64,000 nt of DNA from CAYTED01 sp964537075 (GTDB taxonomy: Bacteria; Patescibacteriota; Minisyncoccia; Moranbacterales; UBA1568), in the NCBI GenBank assembly GCA_964537075.1, contig CAZIBB010000001.1, positions 1-64,000 on the forward strand, written 5' to 3'. Of the stretch, positions 40,750 to 48,846 are shown piece after piece. The notes under the pieces were generated by a model. The model worked only from the letters and a program-made list of their open reading frames with translations, ran no database searches and had not been told where the DNA came from. The number at the start of each line of letters is the position of its first letter. The first letter of the stretch is position 1. Both the position numbers and the translations under genes were made by a program.

Positions 40750-41898
40750 TCAGTGTCTGTCTGAAGCCGATACCTTTTGATAAATACTCAGAGTCGCGGT
40801 CGCCATATCATGCCAATGAAATCCTCCGGCCTGAACGAAACCCTTCTCCCGAAGCTGCATACGCTCCAAATCAGAATATGCCAGGAAGCGACGAATGGCT
40901 CGCTCCATATCCCACCCCTTGTCCGGATCGAAAAAGATCGCGGCCTCACCATAAATTTCCGGAAGCGATCCGCGGTGTGAGGCGATCACTGGAAGCCCGT
41001 ATTGCATCGCTTCCAAACCCGGCAAACCGAATCCCTCATATCGCGAGGGAAACAAATAAGCTGCTGCATTTCGATACAATACCGAAAGATCGCAATCCGT
41101 CACGAACCCGGCAAAAAAAACATTCTTCATGTCATTCGTCGCGCGCCGCAGTCGACGATAAAAGAAATCCTCTTTCCCGACGAGAACGAATTTCCACTCC
41201 GGAAATGCGAGTGCGACATCCGCGATCGATTCGAGATTCTTATGGGGATAGGCATTTCCCACATACAGAAAATACTTCCCTATTCTACCATACGGAGAAG
41301 ACTCCATTAAACCATGGCGACCGAGAACATCGAGACTCTCATTCTTCCCGACGAAAAAACATTCCTCGTCGGCAGCTTCTTTCGTCACGAATAGTTTTTC
41401 CTTCGCATGCGGATAGTGAACCGCGATATCATCCTTCGTAAAAAGAGAGACGGTGAGCACCGCTTCGGCGCGGCGCATGGCGATGGCGACGACCATCCGA
41501 TAGAGAATGTATTTGAATGTATATACTCCCCATCCGAGCGTCGTGTTCTGAACGGTCGGAAATCGGAGAAGAATGAGATCGTGTACCGTCACGATGAACT
41601 TTTTTCGGTACAGTATTGGGATATTAAAATGAGGAAAGTGTACCAGATGAAGCCGGTGCCGAAGGAGAAGAAACGGAAAAAGGATCTGCTCCTGCCATCC
41701 ATACCACAGATAATCTGCCAATACCTTGTGAAAATTTTCCCGCCGTGGAACATACTCGTCGAAGTTTTCCCGACGAAGGAAAATAACATATTGATTGACA
41801 GGATCGATTTCCTCCAGATGTGCGATAAGTTTTTCCGTGTATCGCCCCAATCCCTTGCCGATCGATCCGTAAAAACGAGCATCAATACCTATGCGCAT
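40750..41898 (-). CDS. glycosyltransferase family 4
   Basis: 382 residues, GT-B fold. N-terminal GIDARFYGSIGKGLGRYTE is the glycine loop typical of mannosyl/rhamnosyl-type GT4 enzymes; C-terminal YVGNAYPHKNLESI, AAYLFPSRYEGFGLPGLEAM contains the EX7E nucleotide-sugar motif and SHRGSLPEIYGEAA. Donor and acceptor cannot be assigned; the dTDP-rhamnose genes nearby make a rhamnosyl donor plausible. Start at 41898. Confidence 0.93.
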   Translation of the reverse strand: MRIGIDARFYGSIGKGLGRYTEKLIAHLEEIDPVNQYVIFLRRENFDEYVPRRENFHKVLADYLWYGWQEQILFPFLLLRHRLHLVHFPHFNIPILYRKKFIVTVHDLILLRFPTVQNTTLGWGVYTFKYILYRMVVAIAMRRAEAVLTVSLFTKDDIAVHYPHAKEKLFVTKEAADEECFFVGKNESLDVLGRHGLMESSPYGRIGKYFLYVGNAYPHKNLESIADVALAFPEWKFVLVGKEDFFYRRLRRATNDMKNVFFAGFVTDCDLSVLYRNAAAYLFPSRYEGFGLPGLEAMQYGLPVIASHRGSLPEIYGEAAIFFDPDKGWDMERAIRRFLAYSDLERMQLREKGFVQAGGFHWHDMATATLSIYQKVSASDRH

Positions 41899-41917
41899 AA
41901 TGGTATATTCAACGTTT

Positions 41918-42110
41918 AGAATCTCTCTCAGATCTCACCGCAAAGATGAAAAAACAAAGACTTCTTCTGCTTGTCGCCTGAAATTCCATAATTTTGGCTG
42001 CAAATCCTGAAAAGCTCGTCGGGTTATCATGATAGCCCTCCTCACTTTTTCAGAATTTTCGCTCAAACTGATGGAATTTCATGCCCGACATGAGATTTGA
42101 GAGAGACTCT
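41918..42110 (-). repeat. structured element family 1, copy B
   Basis: Outer arms AGAATCTCTCTCAGATCTCA (41918-41937) and TGAGATTTGAGAGAGACTCT (42091-42110), 18 of 20 positions complementary; inner helix GAAATTCCA... with ...TGGAATTTC; 69-nt core at 41996-42064 that is three substitutions from copy C. The right third lies in the 3' end of the gene at 42063, whose last 16 codons are element sequence. Confidence 0.85.
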
Positions 42111-42803
42111 TTTAGAAATGCCTTTCCCGCGCCTCACGAGACAGAAAAGAAAGAGTGCCTCCGAAGCGAGGATCTTGAATATCTCATAATCATCGAACTC
42201 ATTCGATTTCTTCGGAAACACGATGAAGGCACGGAAATGATCCACGGCCTTCGGAGACGCCACCCGATAATGATCATTTTCCAGCCAAAAATGACGTACT
42301 TTTTCATGAAGGAGAGATTCATGGGTAATATCTGAGAAAACACCTTTCTTCCCGCTCACGAAGGATCTCTCTATGCGGTGTTCCGTCGTATGTACGAAAT
42401 ATATGGCTACCGAATCAGCCTTGGAAAGAATCTTTACCGCATCGAGTATCGGCTGATACAGCTCATCGTCCTTGGCAGTCCGACCGAATGTGGCGAGCGT
42501 CCCCGGAAGCGCCCCAACTGACCGCTTGAGGATTTCGAATTTCCGGTTGAGTTCACCAATATATGAATACGAGCTCTCAAGATCCTTGAAAATGATATTT
42601 TTCTCTTGTCGTATTTTTTTTTGTTCCCCGCGTATTTTTCTGAGAGCGCGCTCTTTCGCGAGGTACAGAAGAAATCCTATCAAGGAAAGGAAAAAGATAA
42701 ACAATGATTCCGCGTCATCCTCACTCAAAAAGAAATATCCCTGCCGAATATACTCCGGTGAGAATACCATGAGAACGAAAATAGTGAGGTATATCCAATA
42801 CAC
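42063..42803 (-). CDS. membrane protein with coiled coil and GAF-like domain
   Basis: 246 residues. Two N-terminal membrane segments (YWIYLTIFVLMVFSPEYI; SLFIFFLSLIGFLLYLA), a charged coiled coil (about 50-95), then a globular domain (about 100-230) with YQPILDAVKILSKADSVAIYF and RAFIVFPKKSNEFDDYEIFKILA, the pattern of GAF sensor domains. No kinase domain. The last 16 residues (KSHVGHEIPSV and preceding) are encoded by repeat element B, so the native C-terminus may have been changed. 19 nt from galU upstream. Confidence 0.75.
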   Translation of the reverse strand: MYWIYLTIFVLMVFSPEYIRQGYFFLSEDDAESLFIFFLSLIGFLLYLAKERALRKIRGEQKKIRQEKNIIFKDLESSYSYIGELNRKFEILKRSVGALPGTLATFGRTAKDDELYQPILDAVKILSKADSVAIYFVHTTEHRIERSFVSGKKGVFSDITHESLLHEKVRHFWLENDHYRVASPKAVDHFRAFIVFPKKSNEFDDYEIFKILASEALFLFCLVRRGKGISKRVSLKSHVGHEIPSV

Positions 42804-42822
42804 TGTTATTTCTCTTAAAAAT

Positions 42823-43707
42823 CTACAAGGATATCTCTTTCAGGAATTTTCGGAGTTTCTCGCCGACCTCCGGATGCTTGAGCCCGAAGTGAATGGTCGT
42901 TTTTAAGAAATTGAATTTATCACCGGTATCCAGCCATGTTCCTTCAAGCATTCGTCCGTACATTGGGCGATCATTCTGCAACATGATATCGAAGGCATCC
43001 GCAAGACGGATCTCACCGGATTTCCCGGAACTCATGGTCGCAAGCGTATCAAACACCTCCTTCGTGATGACATACTTCCCTACCGCAACTGCCGTTCCCG
43101 GGGCTTCTTCCGGTGTCGGTTTTTCCACTATTCCCCTCACTTTAATCGTTTGCTCATCAATTTTTTCTCCATCAATCACACCGAACTTCGACACCTCGCT
43201 ACGCTCCACCTCGGAGAGTCCGATGATTGGCGCCCGAAACTTCTCATAGGCATCGATCAGCTGCTTCGAAGCCGGTACGGCACTATCATAAATGCAGTCG
43301 CCGAAGATGATCAGTACCGATTCATCATCATCAACGAGATGTGCCGCCTGTAAAATGGCATGTCCATCACCGAGCGGCACTGGCTGCCGCACATAGGAAA
43401 ATTTCGCGAGAGTGGATATTTTCCGCACCACCTCAAGGAGATCATGCTTGTTCTTCTCGACGAGTGTATCCTCAAGCTCATAAGATACATCAAAGTGGTC
43501 CTCTATCGCCCGCTTTCCGCGCCCGGTCACGAAAATAATCTCCTCGATTCCCGAAGCGACCGCCTCCTCTACCAGATATTGCACCACCGGCTTATCCACT
43601 ACCGGAAGCATTTCTTTCGGTTGCGCCTTGGTTGCCGGAAGAAATCGTGTTCCGAAACCTGCCACCGGAATAATCGCCTTTTTGATCCTGGGAAAATGAT
43701 CTTGCAT
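42823..43707 (-). CDS. galU: UTP-glucose-1-phosphate uridylyltransferase
   Basis: Makes UDP-glucose for surface polysaccharides. 294 residues from MQDHFPRIKKAIIPVAGFGT at 43707. Nucleotide-binding AGFGTRFLPATKAQPKEMLP, VTGRGKRAIEDHFD, and IFGDCIYDS with the metal-binding Asp; C-terminal GTWLDTGDKFNFLKT. Start at 43707 rather than 43743, because the upstream residues derive from a GTTAACGG spacer repeat. Confidence 0.95.
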   Translation of the reverse strand: MQDHFPRIKKAIIPVAGFGTRFLPATKAQPKEMLPVVDKPVVQYLVEEAVASGIEEIIFVTGRGKRAIEDHFDVSYELEDTLVEKNKHDLLEVVRKISTLAKFSYVRQPVPLGDGHAILQAAHLVDDDESVLIIFGDCIYDSAVPASKQLIDAYEKFRAPIIGLSEVERSEVSKFGVIDGEKIDEQTIKVRGIVEKPTPEEAPGTAVAVGKYVITKEVFDTLATMSSGKSGEIRLADAFDIMLQNDRPMYGRMLEGTWLDTGDKFNFLKTTIHFGLKHPEVGEKLRKFLKEISL

Positions 43708-43753
43708 ACTCTTTTTACCTCCGTTAACGGTTAATTTTCTCATGTCCGCCGAT

Positions 43754-44545
43754 CTATCGGAGCGCGACCATCTTCTTGAATTCTACAGTAAATTCCGCGA
43801 TCGCATCATTGACAATCGGATGAAATCTCTTTGTAATTCCCTTTTCCCGGACATAGAGCGACGAATCGAGCAGCGAATCCGGCGTTCCGGTATCGAACCA
43901 TTCCCCCTTCATTTCCCGGACATCGAGCATTCCCCGTTCGAGATAATAATTATGTATTCCGGTGATCTCAATTTCCCCGCGTTCCGACGGAGAGAGCTTC
44001 TTCGCCGCCTCCGACACCCGACCATCGAAAATATAGATACCAGGAATGGCGAAGTTGCTTTTCGGCACCAATGGTTTTTCTTCGATGGAAACGACTTTCT
44101 TCTCCGCATCGAATTCCACGACGCCGAATCGCTTCGGATCCGAAACTTCTTTCGCGAATATCCGTCCGCCCTCTTCAAATGATCGGATGGCATCGGAGAA
44201 ATCGTCTTCGAAAATATTATCCCCGAGCACCATGGTCGATGATCCGCCATCGAGAAAATCCTCCGCGAGGATATAGGCGTCCGCCAAACCTCTCGGTTTC
44301 TTCTGCACGATAAATGATATGGATACGCCATGGTTCCGGAACATCGATCCGAGGAGATTCAGGAAATGTCCCGAATACTCCGGCGCGACGATGATGAGGA
44401 TATCCTTGATCCCCGCCATGACAAGCGTATTCAACGGATAAAAAATCATCGGCCGATCATAGACTGGCAGGAGCTGCTTCGAAGTGACGGCGGTCGACGG
44501 CAGGAGCCGCGTCCCCGTTCCGCCCGCAAGTATTATTCCTTTCAT
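43754..44545 (-). CDS. rfbA: glucose-1-phosphate thymidylyltransferase, short form
   Basis: First step to dTDP-rhamnose (dTTP + glucose-1-P). 263 residues; LAGGTGTRLLPSTAVTSKQLLP, YDRPMIFYPLNTLVMAGI, VLGDNIFEDDF and EWFDTGTPDSLLDSS are the family motifs. Shorter than E. coli RmlA (about 290), missing some C-terminal helices. The other three rhamnose genes lie at 46680, 48847 and 49827. Downstream of glyA with a REP-like palindrome between them. Confidence 0.93.
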   Translation of the reverse strand: MKGIILAGGTGTRLLPSTAVTSKQLLPVYDRPMIFYPLNTLVMAGIKDILIIVAPEYSGHFLNLLGSMFRNHGVSISFIVQKKPRGLADAYILAEDFLDGGSSTMVLGDNIFEDDFSDAIRSFEEGGRIFAKEVSDPKRFGVVEFDAEKKVVSIEEKPLVPKSNFAIPGIYIFDGRVSEAAKKLSPSERGEIEITGIHNYYLERGMLDVREMKGEWFDTGTPDSLLDSSLYVREKGITKRFHPIVNDAIAEFTVEFKKMVALR

Positions 44546-44560
44546 AGTTTTTGATTATGC

Positions 44561-44604
44561 ATTTTTGGAGGTCGAACCTCCATGGAGGTTCGACCTCCAA
44601 AAAT
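44561..44604. repeat. solo REP-like palindrome
   Basis: 44-bp perfect palindrome with centre GGAGG-TCGAA-CCTCC-AT-GGAGG-TTCGA-CCTCC (44567-44598). Identical design to the palindromes beside the RAYT, with the two loops changed compensatorily (CTAAA/TTTAG to TCGAA/TTCGA). It abuts the glyA stop codon. No transposase here. Confidence 0.92.
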
Positions 44605-45845
44605 TACTTATACAACGGAAACTGCTTGCATAACACTCGTATATCCTTACGCAACTTGTTACGTAACTTCGCATCGCCTTTATTCTTCCAGGCGGTATCG
44701 ATGATACGGGCGATTTCCTTCACTTCACGCTCTTTCATCCCGCGTGTCGTGATCGCTGGAACGCCGATACGCACCCCACTCGGATCGAGCGGCCCGCGCG
44801 GATCATCCGGAATGACATTCTTATTGATGGTGATCCCCACTTCCTCCAATATATATTCCGCTTCCTTTCCAGTGAGGCCATAGCTCTTCACCGTATCGAT
44901 CACGATCATATGATTCTCCGTTCCACCGAAGAGAATATACGCGCCGCCCTTATAGAGTTCCTTTTCGAGCACCTTCGCATTTTTCAGTGTCTGTTTCGCG
45001 TACTTCCTGAACTCTGGTTTCAATGCCTCACCGAATGCCACCGCTTTGGCCGCCACGACGTGCATGTGTGGCCCTCCCTGCGTTCCCGGGAAAATAGCCT
45101 TGTCAATCGCCCTTGCAAATTCTTTCTTGCAGAGAATCATGCCTCCACGCGGTCCGCGCAGCGTCTTGTGCGTCGTCGCTGTCACGATATCGAAGTGCGG
45201 CACCGGACTCGGCAGCGCTTTCCCGGCGATGAGTCCCGCGATATGCGCCATGTCCATCATGGTCAATGCCTTCACCTTCTTTGCAATCGCGACGAACAAC
45301 GCATAATCAATCTGCCGGGTATATGAAGAGAATCCCGCGAGCATGAGCTTCGGTTTTTCTTTTCTCGCAAGCGCTTCCAATTTTTTATAATCGATGCTGC
45401 CATCAGGTTCGGTTTTGTACCGAACGAAATTATACACCTTGGCCGGCAAGGTCACCGGATGACCATGCGTCAGATGTCCGCCATGAGAGAGATCCATGCC
45501 GAGCACCGTATCGCCCGGCTGAAGGAGTGCTGCATATACAGCGAGATTCGCCTGCGCCCCCGAATGCGCCTGCACATTCGCATGTTCCGCTCCGAACAAT
45601 TTCTTCACGCGATCGAGCGCGAGCGTTTCCGCGACATCCGTCCATTCCTGTCCGCCATAGTACCTTTTCCCCGGATACCCTTCGGAATATTTGTTCGTGA
45701 AGACCGTCCCGAGCGTTTCCATCACCGCCTGCGAGACATAATTCTCCGACGCGATCATTTCCAATCCTTCTTCCTGCCGTTTTTCTTCGCCCATCACCGC
45801 GGCATACACCGCCTTGTCCGCCTTCTTCAGAATATCATGCTTCAT
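44604..45845 (-). CDS. glyA: serine hydroxymethyltransferase
   Basis: PLP enzyme interconverting serine and glycine and charging tetrahydrofolate. 413 residues: YSEGYPGKRYYGGQE (about 53-67), SGAQANLAVYAALL, GGHLTHG, and PLP-lysine motif TATTHKTLRGPRGGMIL. Full length, all family motifs. Stop codon at 44604 is adjacent to the REP-like palindrome. Upstream is the bidirectional spacer with the plus-strand promoter at 45914. Confidence 0.96.
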   Translation of the reverse strand: MKHDILKKADKAVYAAVMGEEKRQEEGLEMIASENYVSQAVMETLGTVFTNKYSEGYPGKRYYGGQEWTDVAETLALDRVKKLFGAEHANVQAHSGAQANLAVYAALLQPGDTVLGMDLSHGGHLTHGHPVTLPAKVYNFVRYKTEPDGSIDYKKLEALARKEKPKLMLAGFSSYTRQIDYALFVAIAKKVKALTMMDMAHIAGLIAGKALPSPVPHFDIVTATTHKTLRGPRGGMILCKKEFARAIDKAIFPGTQGGPHMHVVAAKAVAFGEALKPEFRKYAKQTLKNAKVLEKELYKGGAYILFGGTENHMIVIDTVKSYGLTGKEAEYILEEVGITINKNVIPDDPRGPLDPSGVRIGVPAITTRGMKEREVKEIARIIDTAWKNKGDAKLRNKLRKDIRVLCKQFPLYK

Positions 45846-45913
45846 AGAGATATTTCATTAAATGTCTGTTCAAAACATCTCAATAGTATCAATAAACAGC
45901 CATTTCAACACTA

Positions 45914-45942
45914 TTGACAAAACACGTTGAAAATAATATAAT
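45914..45942 (+). promoter_or_regulatory. consensus sigma70 promoter for the microprotein operon
   Basis: TTGACA (45914-45919) and TATAAT (45937-45942), 17-nt spacer: perfect consensus at both elements. Just downstream TTCAGAA-TGG-TTCTGAA (45950-45966) is a 7-bp inverted repeat near the predicted start of transcription, a possible operator. Confidence 0.9.
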
Positions 45943-46003
45943 ATGTGGTTCAGAATGGTTCTGAATTTTGTACATGAACAACCCAACTCACAAAGGAATA
46001 ACC

Positions 46004-46126
46004 ATGAACTCAGAAATGTTCTCGTTCAGCGTTATGTGTTTTATCCTCCTACTGCTAGGTGGTCTCACGGCCTCGACAGTGATCAAAATGCAAAGGATCG
46101 GAGCGCCTCTACGATATTCTGTATGA
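46004..46126 (+). CDS. 40-residue single-span membrane microprotein
   Basis: MNSEMFSFSVMCFILLLLGG then LTASTVIKMQ and a short basic tail. One predicted membrane helix. ATG at 46004 has AAAGGA upstream and lies about 55 nt after the predicted transcription start. Stop TGA overlaps the next ATG (ATGA), so translation is coupled. Not recognised. A longer frame starting at 45943 (other phase) begins before the predicted transcript and is rejected. Confidence 0.7.
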   Translation: MNSEMFSFSVMCFILLLLGGLTASTVIKMQRIGAPLRYSV

Positions 46127-46344
46127 CTATTGGAGCGACTCCGTTCCTCTTGTTCATGCTCTTCGCACAGGCACTCCCGCCAATAGAAGCAACACCAGAC
46201 GTCATTCGACCCATATTCAGAGTCGCCGCCGTCGGGTTCGGAGTCGTTGCGTTCACAGGTGGAATAGTAGTAGGGGCGGTTGTTTCGCACATTCTGTATG
46301 TCCATTCCCAAGCCAAGCTAGGAAGGACATACATTCCCGACTAG
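46123..46344 (+). CDS. 73-residue two-span membrane microprotein
   Basis: MTIGATPFLLFMLFAQALPP, then a polar link and VAAVGFGVVAFTGGIVVGAV as a second membrane segment, ending in a basic tail (HSQAKLGRTYIPD). Starts at the ATG overlapping the previous stop (46123-46126). Followed by a good terminator. Not recognised. With the preceding microprotein it forms a short highly expressed-looking unit; pairs of small hydrophobic proteins may be toxins, membrane regulators or holin-like proteins, but nothing here decides it. Confidence 0.7.
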   Translation: MTIGATPFLLFMLFAQALPPIEATPDVIRPIFRVAAVGFGVVAFTGGIVVGAVVSHILYVHSQAKLGRTYIPD

Positions 46345-46368
46345 ACGCATCAGTCACATATGAAGCCA

Positions 46369-46414
46369 CCAGGATACCAAGCGTAACATCGCGAAGTATC
46401 CAGGGCTTTTTTTT
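46369..46414 (+). terminator. terminator of the microprotein operon
   Basis: CC-A-GGATAC (46369-46377) pairs with GTATCC-A-GG (46396-46404), then CTTTTTTTT. 25 nt past the stop at 46344. Confidence 0.85.
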
Positions 46415-46446
46415 ATTTCAAAATTCTTTTTTCAAACAACTTCTTT

Positions 46447-46623
46447 CATACTTTTCTTTGTCCGCAAAGAAAAGTAGACAAAAGAAACTCTCTCCTGCGA
46501 ACAAATCGATAAATTCTTCGACACCCTTATGGAAGCCTCCAAAGGCGCTTCACTTCCTCCAGTTGGAGCTTCTGTCCTTTTTGGGTGTCGAGAATTTCTA
46601 GCGATTCTTTTCGCGCGGAGCCC
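46447..46623 (-). repeat. structured element family 2, copy 2
   Basis: 177 bp, reverse orientation relative to copy 1. Begins (minus strand) with GGGCTCCGCGCGAAAAGAAT at 46623 and ends with a 12-bp hairpin TACTTTTCTTTG-TCCG-CAAAGAAAAGTA (46449-46476). Inner arms AAATTCTCGACACCC/GGGTGTCGAAGAATTT correspond to TGACACCC/GTGTCA in copy 1, with compensatory change. Confidence 0.85.
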
Positions 46624-46679
46624 ACGCAGGACCAAGTTTAGAGAAAATAATAAAGGTCTATTTTAAAATCAAAGATACG

Positions 46680-47624
46680 CTATTTTTCTTTCAAAAACTC
46701 TTCGAGTGCTTCCGTGTAAGGACGGAAGGGAATGAATTTCGTATTGCGGAGTGTCGAACAATGTGGCCTTTTGGCAGGCCTTGGGAAAGCATCAGATGAA
46801 ACAGGCTTCACGATGATATCTTTTCTAGCAATCCGAAAGAGCTCCTTCGCTGCCTCATACCAGGTCGCCGGGTTCTCATTGACCAAGTGATAGATACCAT
46901 ACGGTACGCCATGCTGTATCATCACCTTGGTCGCCAGGGCGAGATCCGGTGCATAGGTGAAACAGGAGCGTTCATCATCGACTGCAGTTATTTCTTTTTT
47001 CCCCTCAGATACTTCAAGCATCTTCTCAAAAAAACTTTTCTTCCCTACAAGCGAAGCCGCTGGTTTTCCAAAGAGTTTGGAGAGTCGAATGATATAATAT
47101 TTTTCAGCGCATTCCGCCACAGCTTTTTCTCCCGCAAGCTTACTTTCTCCATATTTCGAAATCGGATTCGGTTCGGCATCCTCGACATATCCTTCTTCAT
47201 TCGTTCCATCGAACACATAGTCCGACGAATAATGAAACAATGTCGCATTTATTTCCTTCGAGAGCTCCGCGAGGAATTTCGGCACTTCCGCATTCAGCAT
47301 CATCGCTTTTGCATATTCTTCAATATTCTCTTCGCATTGATCGACAGCATTGTATGCCACGGCATTGATGATAATGTCCGGTACATACTCTCGAACCTTT
47401 TTCTCCGCCAAAGTGAAATCCGTGATATCAACCCGGCACCTATTGTCTTCTTCTGATTTTGTAACCAAATTTTTAGGAACACCATTTTCAGACCCACATA
47501 CAATAGGCGCTGGGTAAATATCCTCCCGATCCCACCCCATCGTTTCATATCCGGGATCTTCGGAGTACACCCGGACCAATTCCTGCCCGAGCATCCCCTT
47601 CGCTCCTAATATCAAAACTTTCAT
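46680..47624 (-). CDS. rfbD: dTDP-4-dehydrorhamnose reductase-like (RfbD) with internal insertion
   Basis: NAD(P)H-dependent reductase of the SDR superfamily, last step to dTDP-rhamnose. 314 residues: LILGAKGMLGQELVRVY (Rossmann), NAVAYNAVDQCEEN, YSSDYVFDGT, YGESKLAGEKAV (catalytic Tyr/Lys) and HLVNENPATWYEAA. Between WDREDIYPAP and VDITDF there is an extra stretch of about 22 residues (IVCGSENGVPKNLVTKSEED and NR) not usual at this position; on DNA it is flanked by CCTATTGT/ACAATAGG. Gene symbol assigned by context with rfbA, rfbB, rfbC. Confidence 0.85.
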   Translation of the reverse strand: MKVLILGAKGMLGQELVRVYSEDPGYETMGWDREDIYPAPIVCGSENGVPKNLVTKSEEDNRCRVDITDFTLAEKKVREYVPDIIINAVAYNAVDQCEENIEEYAKAMMLNAEVPKFLAELSKEINATLFHYSSDYVFDGTNEEGYVEDAEPNPISKYGESKLAGEKAVAECAEKYYIIRLSKLFGKPAASLVGKKSFFEKMLEVSEGKKEITAVDDERSCFTYAPDLALATKVMIQHGVPYGIYHLVNENPATWYEAAKELFRIARKDIIVKPVSSDAFPRPAKRPHCSTLRNTKFIPFRPYTEALEEFLKEK

Positions 47625-47681
47625 AAAAAAATAGAATCAAAATATTTCGTACTCATTCTCCCTTATTTCAATCATTTTTGC

Positions 47682-47717
47682 AAAAAAAACGGCGTCAGGT
47701 AATTTTGACCTAACGCC
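47682..47717 (-). terminator. terminator of the LysM protein gene
   Basis: GGCGTCAGGT (47691-47700) pairs with ACCTAACGCC (47708-47717) with one G-T; eight Ts follow on the minus strand (47682-47689). 23 nt past the stop codon. Confidence 0.88.
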
Positions 47718-47740
47718 CTTGAAACTCATCTTCGCCCTCA

Positions 47741-48730
47741 TTACTCGATATTGAAACACAGTCCGCATTTCATCGCATTAAAAAACCCTTGATCCGAATT
47801 TTCGATGCCAGGATCCCGTTCCATAAATGTACGGATCGAATCCCTTGCTGATCGCTCAAATTCTTCGATCGTTCCGACATACTTATATCCGCCGGATTCA
47901 TCATTTCGAAAAGTACGATATCCGAGGCTCTCAGCATAGAGAGGGATAACCCGCCAAAACGAGATGGCTTGTACAGTCATCAGGTCTGTACGAAGCGTAA
48001 AAGGCACCTTCAGACAAAGCCATGTGTCATGCAAGGATCCAAGAAACTCGAATTCCGGATGAATGGGAGCAACGGCATTGGCTGGTATCGGCCACAAGGA
48101 CGGTCCTCCCGAAAGAGTTTCCAATGTCGGCGGTTCCCTGTGCTCCATGATGCCGCTTTCAGGCGACACGACATTCACTATCTTCTTCTTCTTCAGCAAA
48201 ACAACGCTCAAACATAGCAAGAGAAGCGCAATTCCAAGCGCAACGAGAAGAGCTGTTATTCGCCTTTCAAGCTTTTGATTCACCTCGACATCAGCAGTAT
48301 ACTGCGCGATCATCGAATAAACGCCGTGACGGATAGCCTCATCATTCTTCTGAAGCAATCCGAGCTTCGAGTGAAGCTCTTTCGCAGTCGCCTCTAACGA
48401 AGTAATCTGACTCGCTATTGCCTGCGCGTTTGCCGAATCAGTTTCCAAAGATACGGCGGGTACAGGAAATGGCACGTTTCTTTTCGAAAATGTAGCGCAT
48501 CCCTGAGAAATATCAATGCTCGTTCCGGCGAAAATCAAATCCGGATTTTCGATGCCAGTTGCTTGAGCGAAAGCGCCAGCCTTCTTCATTGAAGGCGATA
48601 CCCGGCATCCTTCCTTCAGGATTTTCCAGATCGTATCGCCTCGCTCTACGTTCCACTCCGCGCCGATGGCGAGATGTGAAAATACGAAGCTGAAGAAAAC
48701 CGTCACCAAAATAGTGAGGTAGCGTTTCAT
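47741..48730 (-). CDS. LysM-domain membrane protein
   Basis: 329 residues from MKRYLTILVTVFFSFVFSH at 48730, with GGAGGAG upstream. Signal peptide, then a LysM-like module (EWNVERGDTIWKILKEGCRV to PDLIFAGTSIDI), a coiled coil (about 100-155), one membrane segment (RITALLVALGIALLLLCLS), and a globular C-terminal region of about 120 residues on the other side. It could join peptidoglycan on the outside to a cytoplasmic function. C-terminal domain not recognised. Monocistronic with own terminator. Confidence 0.82.
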   Translation of the reverse strand: MKRYLTILVTVFFSFVFSHLAIGAEWNVERGDTIWKILKEGCRVSPSMKKAGAFAQATGIENPDLIFAGTSIDISQGCATFSKRNVPFPVPAVSLETDSANAQAIASQITSLEATAKELHSKLGLLQKNDEAIRHGVYSMIAQYTADVEVNQKLERRITALLVALGIALLLLCLSVVLLKKKKIVNVVSPESGIMEHREPPTLETLSGGPSLWPIPANAVAPIHPEFEFLGSLHDTWLCLKVPFTLRTDLMTVQAISFWRVIPLYAESLGYRTFRNDESGGYKYVGTIEEFERSARDSIRTFMERDPGIENSDQGFFNAMKCGLCFNIE

Positions 48731-48846
48731 AATATACTCCTCCAACACTGCGACATTAAAGAACTTTGATTTTTCCACTTATCACTCTCAAATATAAGTG
48801 AAGTAACATGATGCAACAGAATTCAAAAAATGTCAATATTAGGCAA

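Noticed and set aside
45943..46344. Single 133-residue ORF on the plus strand
   Set aside because: Its first third precedes or coincides with the predicted transcription start (about 45949) and is in a different frame from the well-initiated 40-residue ORF; the second part is explained by the ATG at 46123.
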